In this document: positions 9,550-17,933 of the stretch, piece after piece
Position numbering within the stretch: position 1 is the stretch's first letter
Layout of the letters: the number at the start of each line of letters is the position of its first letter
Source of the DNA: Xenorhabdus kozodoii
GTDB lineage: Bacteria > Pseudomonadota > Gammaproteobacteria > Enterobacterales > Enterobacteriaceae
Direction of reading: 5' to 3'
Assembly (NCBI RefSeq): GCF_002632875.1
Contig: NZ_NJCX01000007.1
Location: 1 to 61,434 of the forward strand
Length of the DNA: 61,434 nt
Translations under genes and position numbers: made by a program
The notes under the pieces: generated by a model
What the model saw: the letters and a program-made list of their open reading frames with translations, nothing else
What the model was told of the DNA's origin: nothing
Database searches by the model: none

Positions 9550-10314
9550 TTAATCCAGGCTATGGTACATCCATAAATTAGGCTCTATGTAATAAGCCAT
9601 CTGCTTTTCAACATCGACGACCAATGGCACTAATCCCCCCGGAATGACATACTCCCCGCTTTGCGGAAACTTCATGCCTGTCCATTCCTGCCACTGTTCC
9701 AGCGTGCCATGAATATCCATAGAGCGAAGGGCAGGCTTGATGATTTTCGCCCCTAAACGATAATGGGTGCGAACCCACGGATCAAACGGCTCACCTTTGT
9801 CATTTTTCCAACCACAATATTCGATAAAATCTTGCAGGGGATATTGGCTTTTCAGGCTTGGTCTGACGGGCACGACCAGCCCCTGCAATCCTTCCTCTCT
9901 GGCTGTCTGTTTCAGGCTATTGAACAATAAGGCAGGAATATTTTGACCTCGGAACTCAGGACTCACTGTCACACCAAGGGCAGACACCATATTGGCTTGC
10001 ACTTTTCCTTTGGCTGTTCCACCTGCGTCAAGTACAGCATCCCATCCCTCATCAGGCAATTGATCTAATGAGTGATTTTCCCAGGGAAAAGGAATTGAGG
10101 TCAGTAAGCCAATAAGGCGTTCTTCTTTCCCCTGCCGTAAAATGGCAAATTTTTGAAAGTGACTAAAACCAGGCTCATATAATTTATGCCAATGTTGTTC
10201 AGCGACTGCATCATAATTCATAAACAGAGGCCAATTATTACCAATAAGCTCCTCTATTTCATCATAAAGATCAGCCCTTTCCTCAGCAGACTGAATAACG
10301 ATTTTTGCTTCCAT
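9550..10314 (-). CDS. GNAT-fold acetyltransferase-like protein
   Basis: This 254-residue protein has a GNAT motif A signature (LGVTVSPEFRGQNIPALL, about 113-130), the usual acetyl-CoA pyrophosphate-binding loop, although with N in place of the common second glycine. The C-terminal third (about 180-254) is not a standard GNAT segment and may shape the substrate pocket. It ends one base after the T11SS gene on the opposite strand and lies between the two T11SS loci. It has a GGGAGA ribosome site before the ATG. Nothing ties it to secretion; substrate unknown. Confidence 0.7.
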   Translation of the reverse strand: MEAKIVIQSAEERADLYDEIEELIGNNWPLFMNYDAVAEQHWHKLYEPGFSHFQKFAILRQGKEERLIGLLTSIPFPWENHSLDQLPDEGWDAVLDAGGTAKGKVQANMVSALGVTVSPEFRGQNIPALLFNSLKQTAREEGLQGLVVPVRPSLKSQYPLQDFIEYCGWKNDKGEPFDPWVRTHYRLGAKIIKPALRSMDIHGTLEQWQEWTGMKFPQSGEYVIPGGLVPLVVDVEKQMAYYIEPNLWMYHSLD

Positions 10315-10538
10315 AATAGGTCTCCCATTCGGTTTTTTTCAGTCAGATAGATAAAAACGAATATCCCCCACCCTTGCAGAGCGTGATTTCCTGCAACGCA
10401 GAAAATAAAAAGAGAGGTGAAAATTTATTTGATGGGTTCTTTGCTCGCAAATTTCATCATAAATTATTATTTTCCACAACAGGGCATGAACATTTCTCCA
10501 CATCAAAAATAGGCATTAATTTTAATTATATAAATGGT

Positions 10539-10645
10539 TATACTAATCCAACTTCAAATTGCAGTTTACAAACCAATAAGCGTGTTTATATCTCCCCGCT
10601 GCGCGGGAAGATATAAGACGCATCTTGCAAAGCGAGTGATATATA
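10539..10645. repeat. Diverged copy of the 105-bp ERIC/MITE-like repeat
   Basis: The outline matches 222-326: a TATACTAATCCAACTTCAAA end, a central CTCCCCGC...GCGGGA hairpin and a closing CGCATCTTGCAA segment. Many internal differences show that it is an older insertion. The surrounding region (10315-10850) is AT-rich and holds no gene I can support; an 80-codon open frame across it is spurious. Confidence 0.65.
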
Positions 10646-10853
10646 TAAGCCTATCAAATTAATTACATGCGAAATTTTTTCATGCTAATGATATTGTTAA
10701 TAACAAAATAACCTCAGTAAATAAAATCTACTCATCTCACATTTTCAAAAAAAATCAGCGCGTTCAAACTTGCCCCAACTCCCAAAAAAATAAAATAAAA
10801 ATCAATGAAATAAACAAATCCGATATCTAATAAACCCTATTATTACTGAAACA

Positions 10854-10885
10854 AATAATAATAATTATCATTTACATTATCATTT
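10854..10885 (+). promoter_or_regulatory. Fur-box-like operator upstream of the heme-uptake operon
   Basis: The run AATAATAATAATTATCATT matches the 19-base Fur consensus at about 14 of 19 positions, and a second overlapping ATTATCATTT half lies just downstream. It is about 90-120 bases before the hemophilin start, so iron-repressed transcription of the whole operon is likely. The other T11SS locus has no comparable site. Confidence 0.65.
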
Positions 10886-10972
10886 GAACGGTGTAAGTTT
10901 TTCTCGCGCAATAAATCTGGCCGTTTTTAAGATTGGGTAACGAGGGATCCCCCACTCCAAACGAGGATAATG

Positions 10973-11710
10973 ATGAAAAAGTTCAACGTATTAATTGCTG
11001 CTTTAGGCACATTGGGATTTATGGCACAGGCTCAGGCAGAAGTGGGTTTTGGGCAGAGCCAAATAAGTTCACCATCATATATTAAGGTTGGTAAAACTGA
11101 AATAGGTTCAAATTCACATGGCGGTACGAGTGATGCCCCTGGCATTGGGGTCAGTTCAATTAATAATGCTCAACTCATCGGTTTTTCTGGCTTGACTCGC
11201 ATGGCACAAGCGGACAGTAATGGGATCCATAACATCTCGAGAGCAGGTGCACCAGGCTCTCACGGCGGTATGGGAGTATTCCATTTCAGCAAAGTTGCCA
11301 ATGCTGACGTTTACTTTGGTGAATGGTCAACTGGTAAAGCAGATGATGATACTCATACGGTTTACTATGCAGGCAAAGATATTACGACCAATATTCCAAC
11401 CGACGGTACCGCAACTTATACAATAACAGGTATCAACCAGTACAGCGGTAACAATGCCCTGTCCGGTACATTTACCGCAGATTTTGGTGAGAAAACGCTG
11501 GTCGGTTCCATATCAAATACAGCTATGGAAATAAATATCGACGCGAATATCCAGTCTGATGCTCAATTTATAGGTTCTGCTACAACTGGCGGTCTTGAAG
11601 GAGAAACTCAAGGTCACTTCTTTGGCGACAGTGCATCCAGCTTAGCCGGATACGCCACATTTGAAGATGATAGATCTAAAGATACTGCTTTCGGTGGTTC
11701 TAAACAGTAA
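10973..11710 (+). CDS. hrpC: Hemophilin (secreted heme-binding T11SS cargo)
   Basis: The precursor is about 245 residues with signal peptide MKKFNVLIAALGTLGF...AQA cleaved before EVGFG. It has no lipobox. The N-terminal handle is rich in histidine (SHGG, GIHN, GSHGG, VFHF), as expected for a heme binder. The C-terminal beta-barrel ends in KDTAFGGSKQ. Operon context is decisive: Fur-like box, then this gene, a T11SS translocon, a TonB-dependent receptor and TonB. This is the hemophilin locus arrangement described as hrp in Xenorhabdus nematophila. I use the symbol by context and family, not by a search. Two ATGs lie in tandem at 10970 and 10973; spacing from GAGG favours the second. Confidence 0.85.
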   Translation: MKKFNVLIAALGTLGFMAQAQAEVGFGQSQISSPSYIKVGKTEIGSNSHGGTSDAPGIGVSSINNAQLIGFSGLTRMAQADSNGIHNISRAGAPGSHGGMGVFHFSKVANADVYFGEWSTGKADDDTHTVYYAGKDITTNIPTDGTATYTITGINQYSGNNALSGTFTADFGEKTLVGSISNTAMEINIDANIQSDAQFIGSATTGGLEGETQGHFFGDSASSLAGYATFEDDRSKDTAFGGSKQ

Positions 11711-11722
11711 TCCTTAATTTCT

Positions 11723-11760
11723 CAGAGAACAGTGCCGTTTTTGGCGCTGTTCTCTGTTTT
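11723..11760 (+). terminator. Strong intra-operon hairpin after hemophilin gene
   Basis: CAGAGAACAGTGCC pairs with GGCGCTGTTCTCTG (one G-U) around a GTTTTT loop, then TTTT. It is a near-perfect intrinsic terminator only 39 bases before the next gene of the same operon. Partial read-through would make much more cargo than translocon. Confidence 0.85.
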
Positions 11761-11798
11761 ATTTTTAATAACGTGAGCTTTGTGATCTGGTTTCCCCG

Positions 11799-13268
11799 AT
11801 GTCTGACAATAGAATAATGCCGATATTATCAGTGGCACTGATGGCGCTATGCCTCTCCCTACCCGTTTATGCCGATGAAGATACTCCACGAACGATCTGG
11901 CAAGAGGCACAACATAATCAACAGGAAAATGAAACCAACCTGATTACGCCCGATCCTATTTTTGTCGAAAACACGTCATTGATTGTCATTAATGGGCAAA
12001 CGTTTCAGGTCGAAAACAATATTAATGATATCGGCCAGGCGCTATTCCTGGCTATTAATAACCAACAATGGCCTGACGTCAGGCGCTTTCTCGCCGCCTA
12101 CCTAAAATTACCTGAACACGATGTGATGTTGGTCAATTTTGCTCAGGGTGGGCTGGCACGTCTTGAGGGGGATTTAGATCTCGCCGCCTATTATTATCAG
12201 CAAATTCTAAATCAACAGCCTGATTTTCCCCGTATCGAACTGGAACTGGCCCGTGTCTATTTTGAGGATCATAAAAATCGGGAAGCCGAGCAACTGTTTA
12301 CTGGATTGTATAAAGCACAGAAGCTACCCGAAATCGTGTTAAAAAATATTAACAGCTATCTGGAAGCAATAGACCTGAGAAACGGTTGGCGTGGCTCTTT
12401 CTCCGTTGGTTACGCTTATAACGATAACGTAAATATGTCTCCTGATCAGGAAACTATCTTTCGCTATTATAACCCCATAGAACAAGCGTTCTATCAAGGG
12501 CAGACACCAAAAGCCATCAAAGCATGGGGAATGTCTTATGACGCGACATTAAGTCGGCGCTATCAACTTGCCGGCCATCACGGCATTTTTGGTCGTGGCC
12601 TGATTTTTGGTGAAAACTATCGTGATTACCATGATGAGAACGAAAATACTTTTTTGCTGGTGGGTGGATACAGTTATAAAAATAAAAGCCATGATTTCTC
12701 TTTTGGCCCCTTGTTTGAATATAAGCAACGAGCAGGTGATACCTATTACCGCGCTACAGGCGCCAAAACAGAGTGGCGATGGGCATTCACTTCCCAAACC
12801 GCCGTTAATGTTGAAATTGAGCATAAACAACTCCGTCACCAGCAACTCCGGCGAAAAGATGGTGACCTTTCCTCAAGCTATCTCACCTTATCCCATGCCA
12901 TTAACAAAAACTTTGTCTTGTTTGGCGGCGGCGATTGGCTCTATCGGGGCAACGATCAGTATGCTGTCGATCGCTATCAACAATGGGGAATTCGGGCAGG
13001 GATTGCCGGACAGATTTATCCCGGCATTAACGGTTCACTGTTTGCGACGCTGAAAGAACGCCGTTTTGGTGCTTACAGTCCGTCATTACGAGCCAGACGT
13101 CAGGATCATGAACAAATTTATATTGCTGTCATAAAAGTGCCTGCCGCTGAAATATGGGGCATGACACCTTCTTTCACTTTCCGTCACCGCCACAATCACA
13201 GCAATGTGGATTGGCTGTACAGCTATAACAAAAACGAAGTGCTAATCAGGCTGGAAAAATATTTTTGA
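11799..13268 (+). CDS. hrpB: Type XI secretion system (Slam/DUF560) translocon for hemophilin
   Basis: This 489-residue outer-membrane protein has a signal peptide (ending VYADED), a TPR periplasmic domain (about 70-190, with AAYYYQQILNQQPDF and ELARVYFEDHKNRE) and a C-terminal DUF560 barrel starting near WRGSFSVGYAYNDNVNMSP. It ends LEKYF, a BAM-type terminal signal. It is a paralogue of the protein at 8073. Its place directly after the hemophilin gene and before the TonB-dependent receptor matches the known cargo-specific secretor HrpB. No clear Shine-Dalgarno precedes the ATG, as with its paralogue, so expression may be low. Confidence 0.88.
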   Translation: MSDNRIMPILSVALMALCLSLPVYADEDTPRTIWQEAQHNQQENETNLITPDPIFVENTSLIVINGQTFQVENNINDIGQALFLAINNQQWPDVRRFLAAYLKLPEHDVMLVNFAQGGLARLEGDLDLAAYYYQQILNQQPDFPRIELELARVYFEDHKNREAEQLFTGLYKAQKLPEIVLKNINSYLEAIDLRNGWRGSFSVGYAYNDNVNMSPDQETIFRYYNPIEQAFYQGQTPKAIKAWGMSYDATLSRRYQLAGHHGIFGRGLIFGENYRDYHDENENTFLLVGGYSYKNKSHDFSFGPLFEYKQRAGDTYYRATGAKTEWRWAFTSQTAVNVEIEHKQLRHQQLRRKDGDLSSSYLTLSHAINKNFVLFGGGDWLYRGNDQYAVDRYQQWGIRAGIAGQIYPGINGSLFATLKERRFGAYSPSLRARRQDHEQIYIAVIKVPAAEIWGMTPSFTFRHRHNHSNVDWLYSYNKNEVLIRLEKYF

Positions 13269-13328
13269 TCGAACTTATGTTTTTTTATTTGTGTGATGAT
13301 AATCGATAAATCGAGGCAAGAGACATCA

Positions 13329-16283
13329 ATGACATATCGAATTAAAACCCAGTTTACCCCTATCACAATGGCATTGTCGCTGACATTTTCATTGGCTGCA
13401 CCGCCCTTGTTTGCTGAATCTAAACCTGCGGTCACAACGTCAAACAGCAAGACCGATCTCGGTAAGATCCATGTCTCGGATCACAGTGATAAAGATGAAG
13501 CTGGTTATGATGCGGTCTATGACAAAGATATCTCCACTATTTATATCGGTAAAGAACAGATAGAACGCTACAAGGGCACTTCTCCCGCCGATTTAATTAA
13601 AGGTGCCGTTGGCGTATATAGCGGTGATGCCCGCAATAGTGGTGCCTTAGATATCAATATCCGTGGCGTTCAGGGACAGGGACGCATTCCCGTCACCATT
13701 GATGGTACGGAACAGGCCATTACCGTCGGGCGGGGTTATCATGGCGCCAATAACCGCAACTACATCGATCCAAATCTAATCAGTAGCATTGAAATTGAAA
13801 AAGGTCCTTCACTGAGTCGTGGAATTAAAGGATCAATTGGCGGTGCCGTATCGATCAAAACCTTAACCATTGATGATGTGGTGCCGAAAGGGGAAACTTT
13901 CGGCATCAATACCAAACTGGAAACCAGCAGCAATTCGGTGAGAGAGCGCACACCGTCCTTATCATTGGGACAGGACTACCGCGATATTCCTAACTTTATC
14001 CAAAATAAGGTTGAAACCGATCCGGCGTTGCAAATTACGCCCCATTCATCAAAAGACAATAAACTGTTTGGCTTCAAAGATAATGCCTTCCGTTTCGCAC
14101 TAGGAACACGGCAGGAATATTTTGATCTTATGCTGGCCTATGCATACCGTCGTCAGGGTAACTATTTTGCCGGAAAAGGTGGCGCCCATCGCTATGATGA
14201 ACCCATTACGGAAAATGACAGGGAACTCATGAAAAATGTCCAGACAACACTGGATCCCTATCTGCCTTTTGCTGCCCGTATCTATCGCCCCGGCAATGAA
14301 GTTCCCAACACGTCCAGTGAAATGCGTTCTGTATTAATTAAAAATACTTGGCGTTTTACCGAAGATCAGGCGCTACAGTTGGGGTTCCGCAATACCCATA
14401 TGGAATTTGGGGATATCATGCCTTCACGCCTGGGCTGGGTTAGGCCCGAAGAAAATAAAGTTCCTCAATGGCCATTAGCGAAAGTTCACCAGAAAGCAGC
14501 CAACCTGACCTATAAATGGCAGCCTGAGAATAATCCCTATGTTGACTTCGACATGAACTTATGGACAACTCGCACCACCAGCAATACCAACACCGCTGGC
14601 GGGTATCCTCGCACCCCCACCGATAGAGACTGGCGTTGGGAAGATGGTCTTGGGGACAGAAACACCAATATTGATGGCAGATTGGTCAATACCGCCATCA
14701 CTCATTCCCAGAACAACCGCTGGGGTTTAGACCTCTCCAATAAATTTACCCTACACCCTCGTTTAGATCTGACCTTAATGGGGAATTTCCAACGGGAACG
14801 CCTCGATTCCAATGATGATTATAATTCAACCAGTCTATATTTCTTCCAGTCACCGGCGCGGAAAGGACAACGTCAGGAAATCAATCTCGCCTTTAACTTT
14901 AACTGGCGGCCAGCTTCATGGCTAGAGCTGAATGCTGGAGCCAAGCGCGTTTCTTATTGGTCTCAAGATGATTTGCTTAATGAACGGCGTGCCGCAAAAG
15001 ATATCCTTTATCAAAAGCAGAGAGAAACCATCGGTCATAAGATGAGTTACTACCGAACACCAACAATAGAAGAGTCTGATTATGTCAAAAGATTGTATGG
15101 AAAAATAAGCAGAAAAGAACGTAAGGGTTTGAAAGAATTGATTATTAAATTAAAAGAAATGGGTTTAAACCGTTCCATCACTGTTCGTGATGGGCAAAAA
15201 CGCGATATGGTTCAAAAAAAATTCACTTGGCTTTACGATCCCAACAATGGCAAGTTGAATAAAAGCGGTAACCCTTATTTCAATGGTCAACTGGATATGA
15301 ATGAAAAGGTTATCGATCCAATCAGTGGCAAAGAAGTTTATCAATATGAGTACGGCGAAAAAGTTGACGCTAATGGCGTACTAGGCCCGGCTGTTGATGA
15401 TCTTTGGGAGGCCGCGCCAAAACGTAAGGATCACGCTTGGGCACCGACTTTCTCTGCTACAGCCTATGTTACGGACAATTTCCGTATCTATACCCGCTAT
15501 GCCGAAGCGGTAAGAATGCCCAGTATTTTTGAAGATACCGTCGGTTTTGCCGGCTCTACAACCCGCCAAATAGGGCATAAGTTCAAACCTGAGCGCGCCA
15601 AAACCGCGGAAGTGGGCTTAGTCTATGATGTCAGCCAATGGGTCAATGCTGAGCGCCATGCCGATATTAAACTTGCCTATTACAACACCACCATTGAAAA
15701 TGTGTTCGACAGGGACAGTACCTATAAATTCTCCCAATTGGACAAACAAAAACTGGCCGGCCTGGAACTACAGGCACGTTATGATAACGGGAGTTTTTTT
15801 GCCGATATGGGGTTGGTCTATAACATGAAAAACAAGGTTTGTGACAATAATTCTGTTATGAGACTGGATTCCCAGAATCGTTATGGCATCCCAGAGTGTA
15901 TTGATGGCGGTTTCCCTGGCGGTTTTTTACGCACCTCTATCCAACCTAAGTATTCAGCTAACCTGACTGTCGGCGGCCGCCTGTTTGATGAAAAACTGGA
16001 GTTAGGCAGCCGGATGCTCTATCACAGCAAGGCAGAAAACAAAGATGAAAAATGGCTGATGAATGCCTTACCAGACATTTATAAGGGACAATCCAATAAC
16101 CCAATGCGCTGGAATCCGGTATTTACGGTTGATGCCTATATTAGCTATAAAATTACGCCCGCTATATCTATGGAGTTGACCGGTACAAACCTGACCAACC
16201 GTTATTATCTCGATCCGCTGACGCGTTCGATGCTCCCGGCACCGGGCAGAACGTTTAAACTCAGCCTGACCAGCCAGTTTTAA
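13329..16283 (+). CDS. TonB-dependent outer-membrane receptor, probably for heme-hemophilin
   Basis: The receptor is 984 residues from ATG 13329 (MTYRIKTQF...), with a signal peptide ending near LFAES. The plug domain spans about 55-190 (YIGKEQIERYKGTSPADL, DINIRGVQGQGRIPV, EIEKGPSLSRG). The 22-stranded barrel follows and closes with KLSLTSQF, a terminal phenylalanine. Residues about 552-694 form a large, lysine-rich insertion between barrel strands (SRKERKGLKELIIKLKEMG), which would be an extended extracellular loop that could dock the cargo. It lies between the T11SS gene and tonB and is predicted to import heme delivered by hemophilin. An upstream in-frame start at 13293 lacks homology and a signal peptide context. 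Confidence 0.88.
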   Translation: MTYRIKTQFTPITMALSLTFSLAAPPLFAESKPAVTTSNSKTDLGKIHVSDHSDKDEAGYDAVYDKDISTIYIGKEQIERYKGTSPADLIKGAVGVYSGDARNSGALDINIRGVQGQGRIPVTIDGTEQAITVGRGYHGANNRNYIDPNLISSIEIEKGPSLSRGIKGSIGGAVSIKTLTIDDVVPKGETFGINTKLETSSNSVRERTPSLSLGQDYRDIPNFIQNKVETDPALQITPHSSKDNKLFGFKDNAFRFALGTRQEYFDLMLAYAYRRQGNYFAGKGGAHRYDEPITENDRELMKNVQTTLDPYLPFAARIYRPGNEVPNTSSEMRSVLIKNTWRFTEDQALQLGFRNTHMEFGDIMPSRLGWVRPEENKVPQWPLAKVHQKAANLTYKWQPENNPYVDFDMNLWTTRTTSNTNTAGGYPRTPTDRDWRWEDGLGDRNTNIDGRLVNTAITHSQNNRWGLDLSNKFTLHPRLDLTLMGNFQRERLDSNDDYNSTSLYFFQSPARKGQRQEINLAFNFNWRPASWLELNAGAKRVSYWSQDDLLNERRAAKDILYQKQRETIGHKMSYYRTPTIEESDYVKRLYGKISRKERKGLKELIIKLKEMGLNRSITVRDGQKRDMVQKKFTWLYDPNNGKLNKSGNPYFNGQLDMNEKVIDPISGKEVYQYEYGEKVDANGVLGPAVDDLWEAAPKRKDHAWAPTFSATAYVTDNFRIYTRYAEAVRMPSIFEDTVGFAGSTTRQIGHKFKPERAKTAEVGLVYDVSQWVNAERHADIKLAYYNTTIENVFDRDSTYKFSQLDKQKLAGLELQARYDNGSFFADMGLVYNMKNKVCDNNSVMRLDSQNRYGIPECIDGGFPGGFLRTSIQPKYSANLTVGGRLFDEKLELGSRMLYHSKAENKDEKWLMNALPDIYKGQSNNPMRWNPVFTVDAYISYKITPAISMELTGTNLTNRYYLDPLTRSMLPAPGRTFKLSLTSQF

Positions 16284-16291
16284 CGGTTTGT

Positions 16292-16336
16292 TTTATTAGA
16301 GGCTTATTTATTAGAGGCTTATTTATTAGAGGATAG
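16292..16336 (+). repeat. Three tandem 15-bp repeats carrying ribosome sites before tonB
   Basis: The unit TTTATTAGAGGCTTA occurs at 16292, 16307 and, as TTTATTAGAGGATAG, at 16322. Each has an AGAGG Shine-Dalgarno-like core. The last places AGAGG at good spacing for the ATG at 16338. Copy-number change by slippage could alter translation of tonB. Confidence 0.88.
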
Positions 16337-16337
16337 T

Positions 16338-17159
16338 ATGACCAATACAGCCATATTCGATAATCCAGCCACTTGTTTTCCATTGATCCCCAGGAGGAGA
16401 GTGCTGGTTGGTATCCTAATCGCCATTTTATTGCATACCAGTCTGATATGGCTGTTTAACCGACACACTTCGTATGATGATGACACGGCACATCATATCA
16501 ACAATAACGCTTCTACTACGGGGCTATCCATTACGATGGTTGCAGCCCCATCGCAGGAAAATAAGCCGGAGCCTGTTTCTCCTCTATCCCCACTTTTGAC
16601 TGCACCGGAATCACCGACAAAACCGAAGCTCGTGCTGGATAAAGCTATACACCTTGAAAAGAAAGCAATAAAACCGCCGGAAACTCACCCAGCCCAAAAA
16701 CGCCAAAAGCAGCGGAAAGAAATACAACAGGAAGTGGCAGATAAAAAATCGTCCCAATCACCGCAGGTACAGAAAGACAATCAGGTAGAGCAGGAAACGC
16801 ACGGTAACGATCAGGCTAATTCAGAAAGCAGTATGAGCCGCGCGGCAACATCACAACCTTTAGTCGGGCAAGGAAATAGTGAAGTGGACAACTACTATGC
16901 AAGACTGCGGCAAGAAATTGAACGCCATAAACGCTATCCCCGCAAGGCAAAGAGGATGAAACAACAAGGTATTGTCACCGTTAGCTTTACCCTACTCGCT
17001 GACGGCACATTAACCGCTGCCAAGGTCGTTAATTCCTCCGGCAATAATATCCTGGATAATGCCGCACTTGATGCGATCAATCATGCCAATTCAGTTGGTT
17101 CTATACCCACGGGCACAGCGCCTAATGTGACACTGACACTTGATTTTACCTTGAGGTAA
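16338..17159 (+). CDS. TonB-family energy transducer of the heme-uptake operon
   Basis: The 273-residue protein has a single N-terminal membrane helix (about 22-41, VLVGILIAILLHTSLIWLF), a long proline-, lysine- and glutamine-rich periplasmic linker (about 65-185) and a TonB C-terminal domain (about 190-273; YYARLRQEIERHKRYPRKAK, GIVTVSFTLLADG, LDNAALDAI). The SH-type histidine of TonB helices is present as LLHTS. It couples ExbBD proton-motive energy to the receptor encoded just upstream. It is a dedicated paralogue rather than the housekeeping tonB, as its operon position shows. It is the last gene of the unit; a weak hairpin without a T-tract lies at 17166-17188. Confidence 0.87.
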   Translation: MTNTAIFDNPATCFPLIPRRRVLVGILIAILLHTSLIWLFNRHTSYDDDTAHHINNNASTTGLSITMVAAPSQENKPEPVSPLSPLLTAPESPTKPKLVLDKAIHLEKKAIKPPETHPAQKRQKQRKEIQQEVADKKSSQSPQVQKDNQVEQETHGNDQANSESSMSRAATSQPLVGQGNSEVDNYYARLRQEIERHKRYPRKAKRMKQQGIVTVSFTLLADGTLTAAKVVNSSGNNILDNAALDAINHANSVGSIPTGTAPNVTLTLDFTLR

Positions 17160-17204
17160 GTGCCACCTCGCTCCCAAAAGGGGCGAGGGTTGTGGAGAAA
17201 ACAT

Positions 17205-17552
17205 TTATCCCCGTCGTCTTTCAAATTGCCGCTTTGTTGGCGGCGCTGCATCTTGAAATCCATAGGGTATATACATTTTATAATCAACCTTATCCGTCAG
17301 AACACGCCAGATAATTCGGGTCAGTTTGTTGGCTAAAGCAACCACGGCTTTCATGGCACCACATCGGGTAATCATGGCTCTTAGCCACTCTCCTAAAAGA
17401 TCATCCCGTTTTTGTACGCCCTGCATCACCGCGCGGACACCATGAATAATTAACGTTCGGATTTGTTCATTACCTGTTCCTCCCCAGAGCGGTTTTTGGT
17501 GAGCACCAAAACTTTGCTCCTGGAACAGGCAATTCGTCAATTCCTTATCCAT
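17205..17552 (-). pseudogene. IS110-family transposase C-terminal remnant
   Basis: The minus-strand frame contains IRTLIIHGVRAVMQ, LGEWLRAMITRCG and KAVVALANKLTRIIWRVL, the typical C-terminal (Transposase_20) segment of IS110 transposases. About 115 codons remain; the DEDD catalytic N-terminal domain is missing, and the 3' end runs into an ERIC-like repeat that encodes the last ~24 codons. It is a dead fragment. Together with the flanking repeats it marks an old insertion hotspot next to the heme operon. Confidence 0.8.
17206..17274. repeat. ERIC-like repeat, copy A
   Basis: Read on the minus strand this is TATACCCTATGGATTTCAAG..., with AACAAAGCGGCAATTTGAAA in its second half. It is the inverted copy of 19402-19467 with about three mismatches in 62 bases. 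The ends carry TATACC-type termini and the TTTGTTGGC/TTCAAGTTGC core seen in enterobacterial ERIC elements. Confidence 0.75.
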
Positions 17553-17634
17553 AATTGAGGTTAGTTACTTATTAAAACCATAATATGATAAAAATTCGTT
17601 ACGGATAAAAATAATCCATTAATTTATAATCATT

Positions 17635-17739
17635 TATACGCATTAAACTTCAAGTTGCAATTTACAACACTATATGAAACCTGATTTCTCCCCGCTTCGC
17701 GGGGAGAAATCACACGCATCTTGAAGTTAGATTGGTATA
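17635..17739. repeat. 105-bp ERIC/MITE-like repeat, right arm of the perfect inverted pair
   Basis: This is an exact reverse complement of 222-326. The two arms enclose 17.3 kb containing fdoGHI, fdhD, both T11SS loci and the IS110 remnant. The rest of 17553-17933 is very AT-rich and holds no gene I can support, apart from the presumed promoter of the downstream operon. Confidence 0.85.
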
Positions 17740-17933
17740 AATTCAAGATGCTGGTTTATCATGATATATAATTATTTAAAATCAATATAATAAAATTTAG
17801 GCATCATACATCTTCAGGTTTGTTGCGTATAAATACACGTTATTTTTAATAATCAGTTATAAGTAAAGAATTATTATTTATTTAACATTATCTATATGCA
17901 ATGTTATTTCTCTGATTTTCATAAGGAGCTAAT

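Noticed and set aside
10374-10616. 80-codon open frame before the heme operon
   Set aside because: It ends inside a diverged repeat copy and has no plausible ribosome site or homology.
17166-17188. Terminator after tonB
   Set aside because: The CCTCGC/GCGAGG hairpin has no T-tract, so it is not called as an intrinsic terminator.
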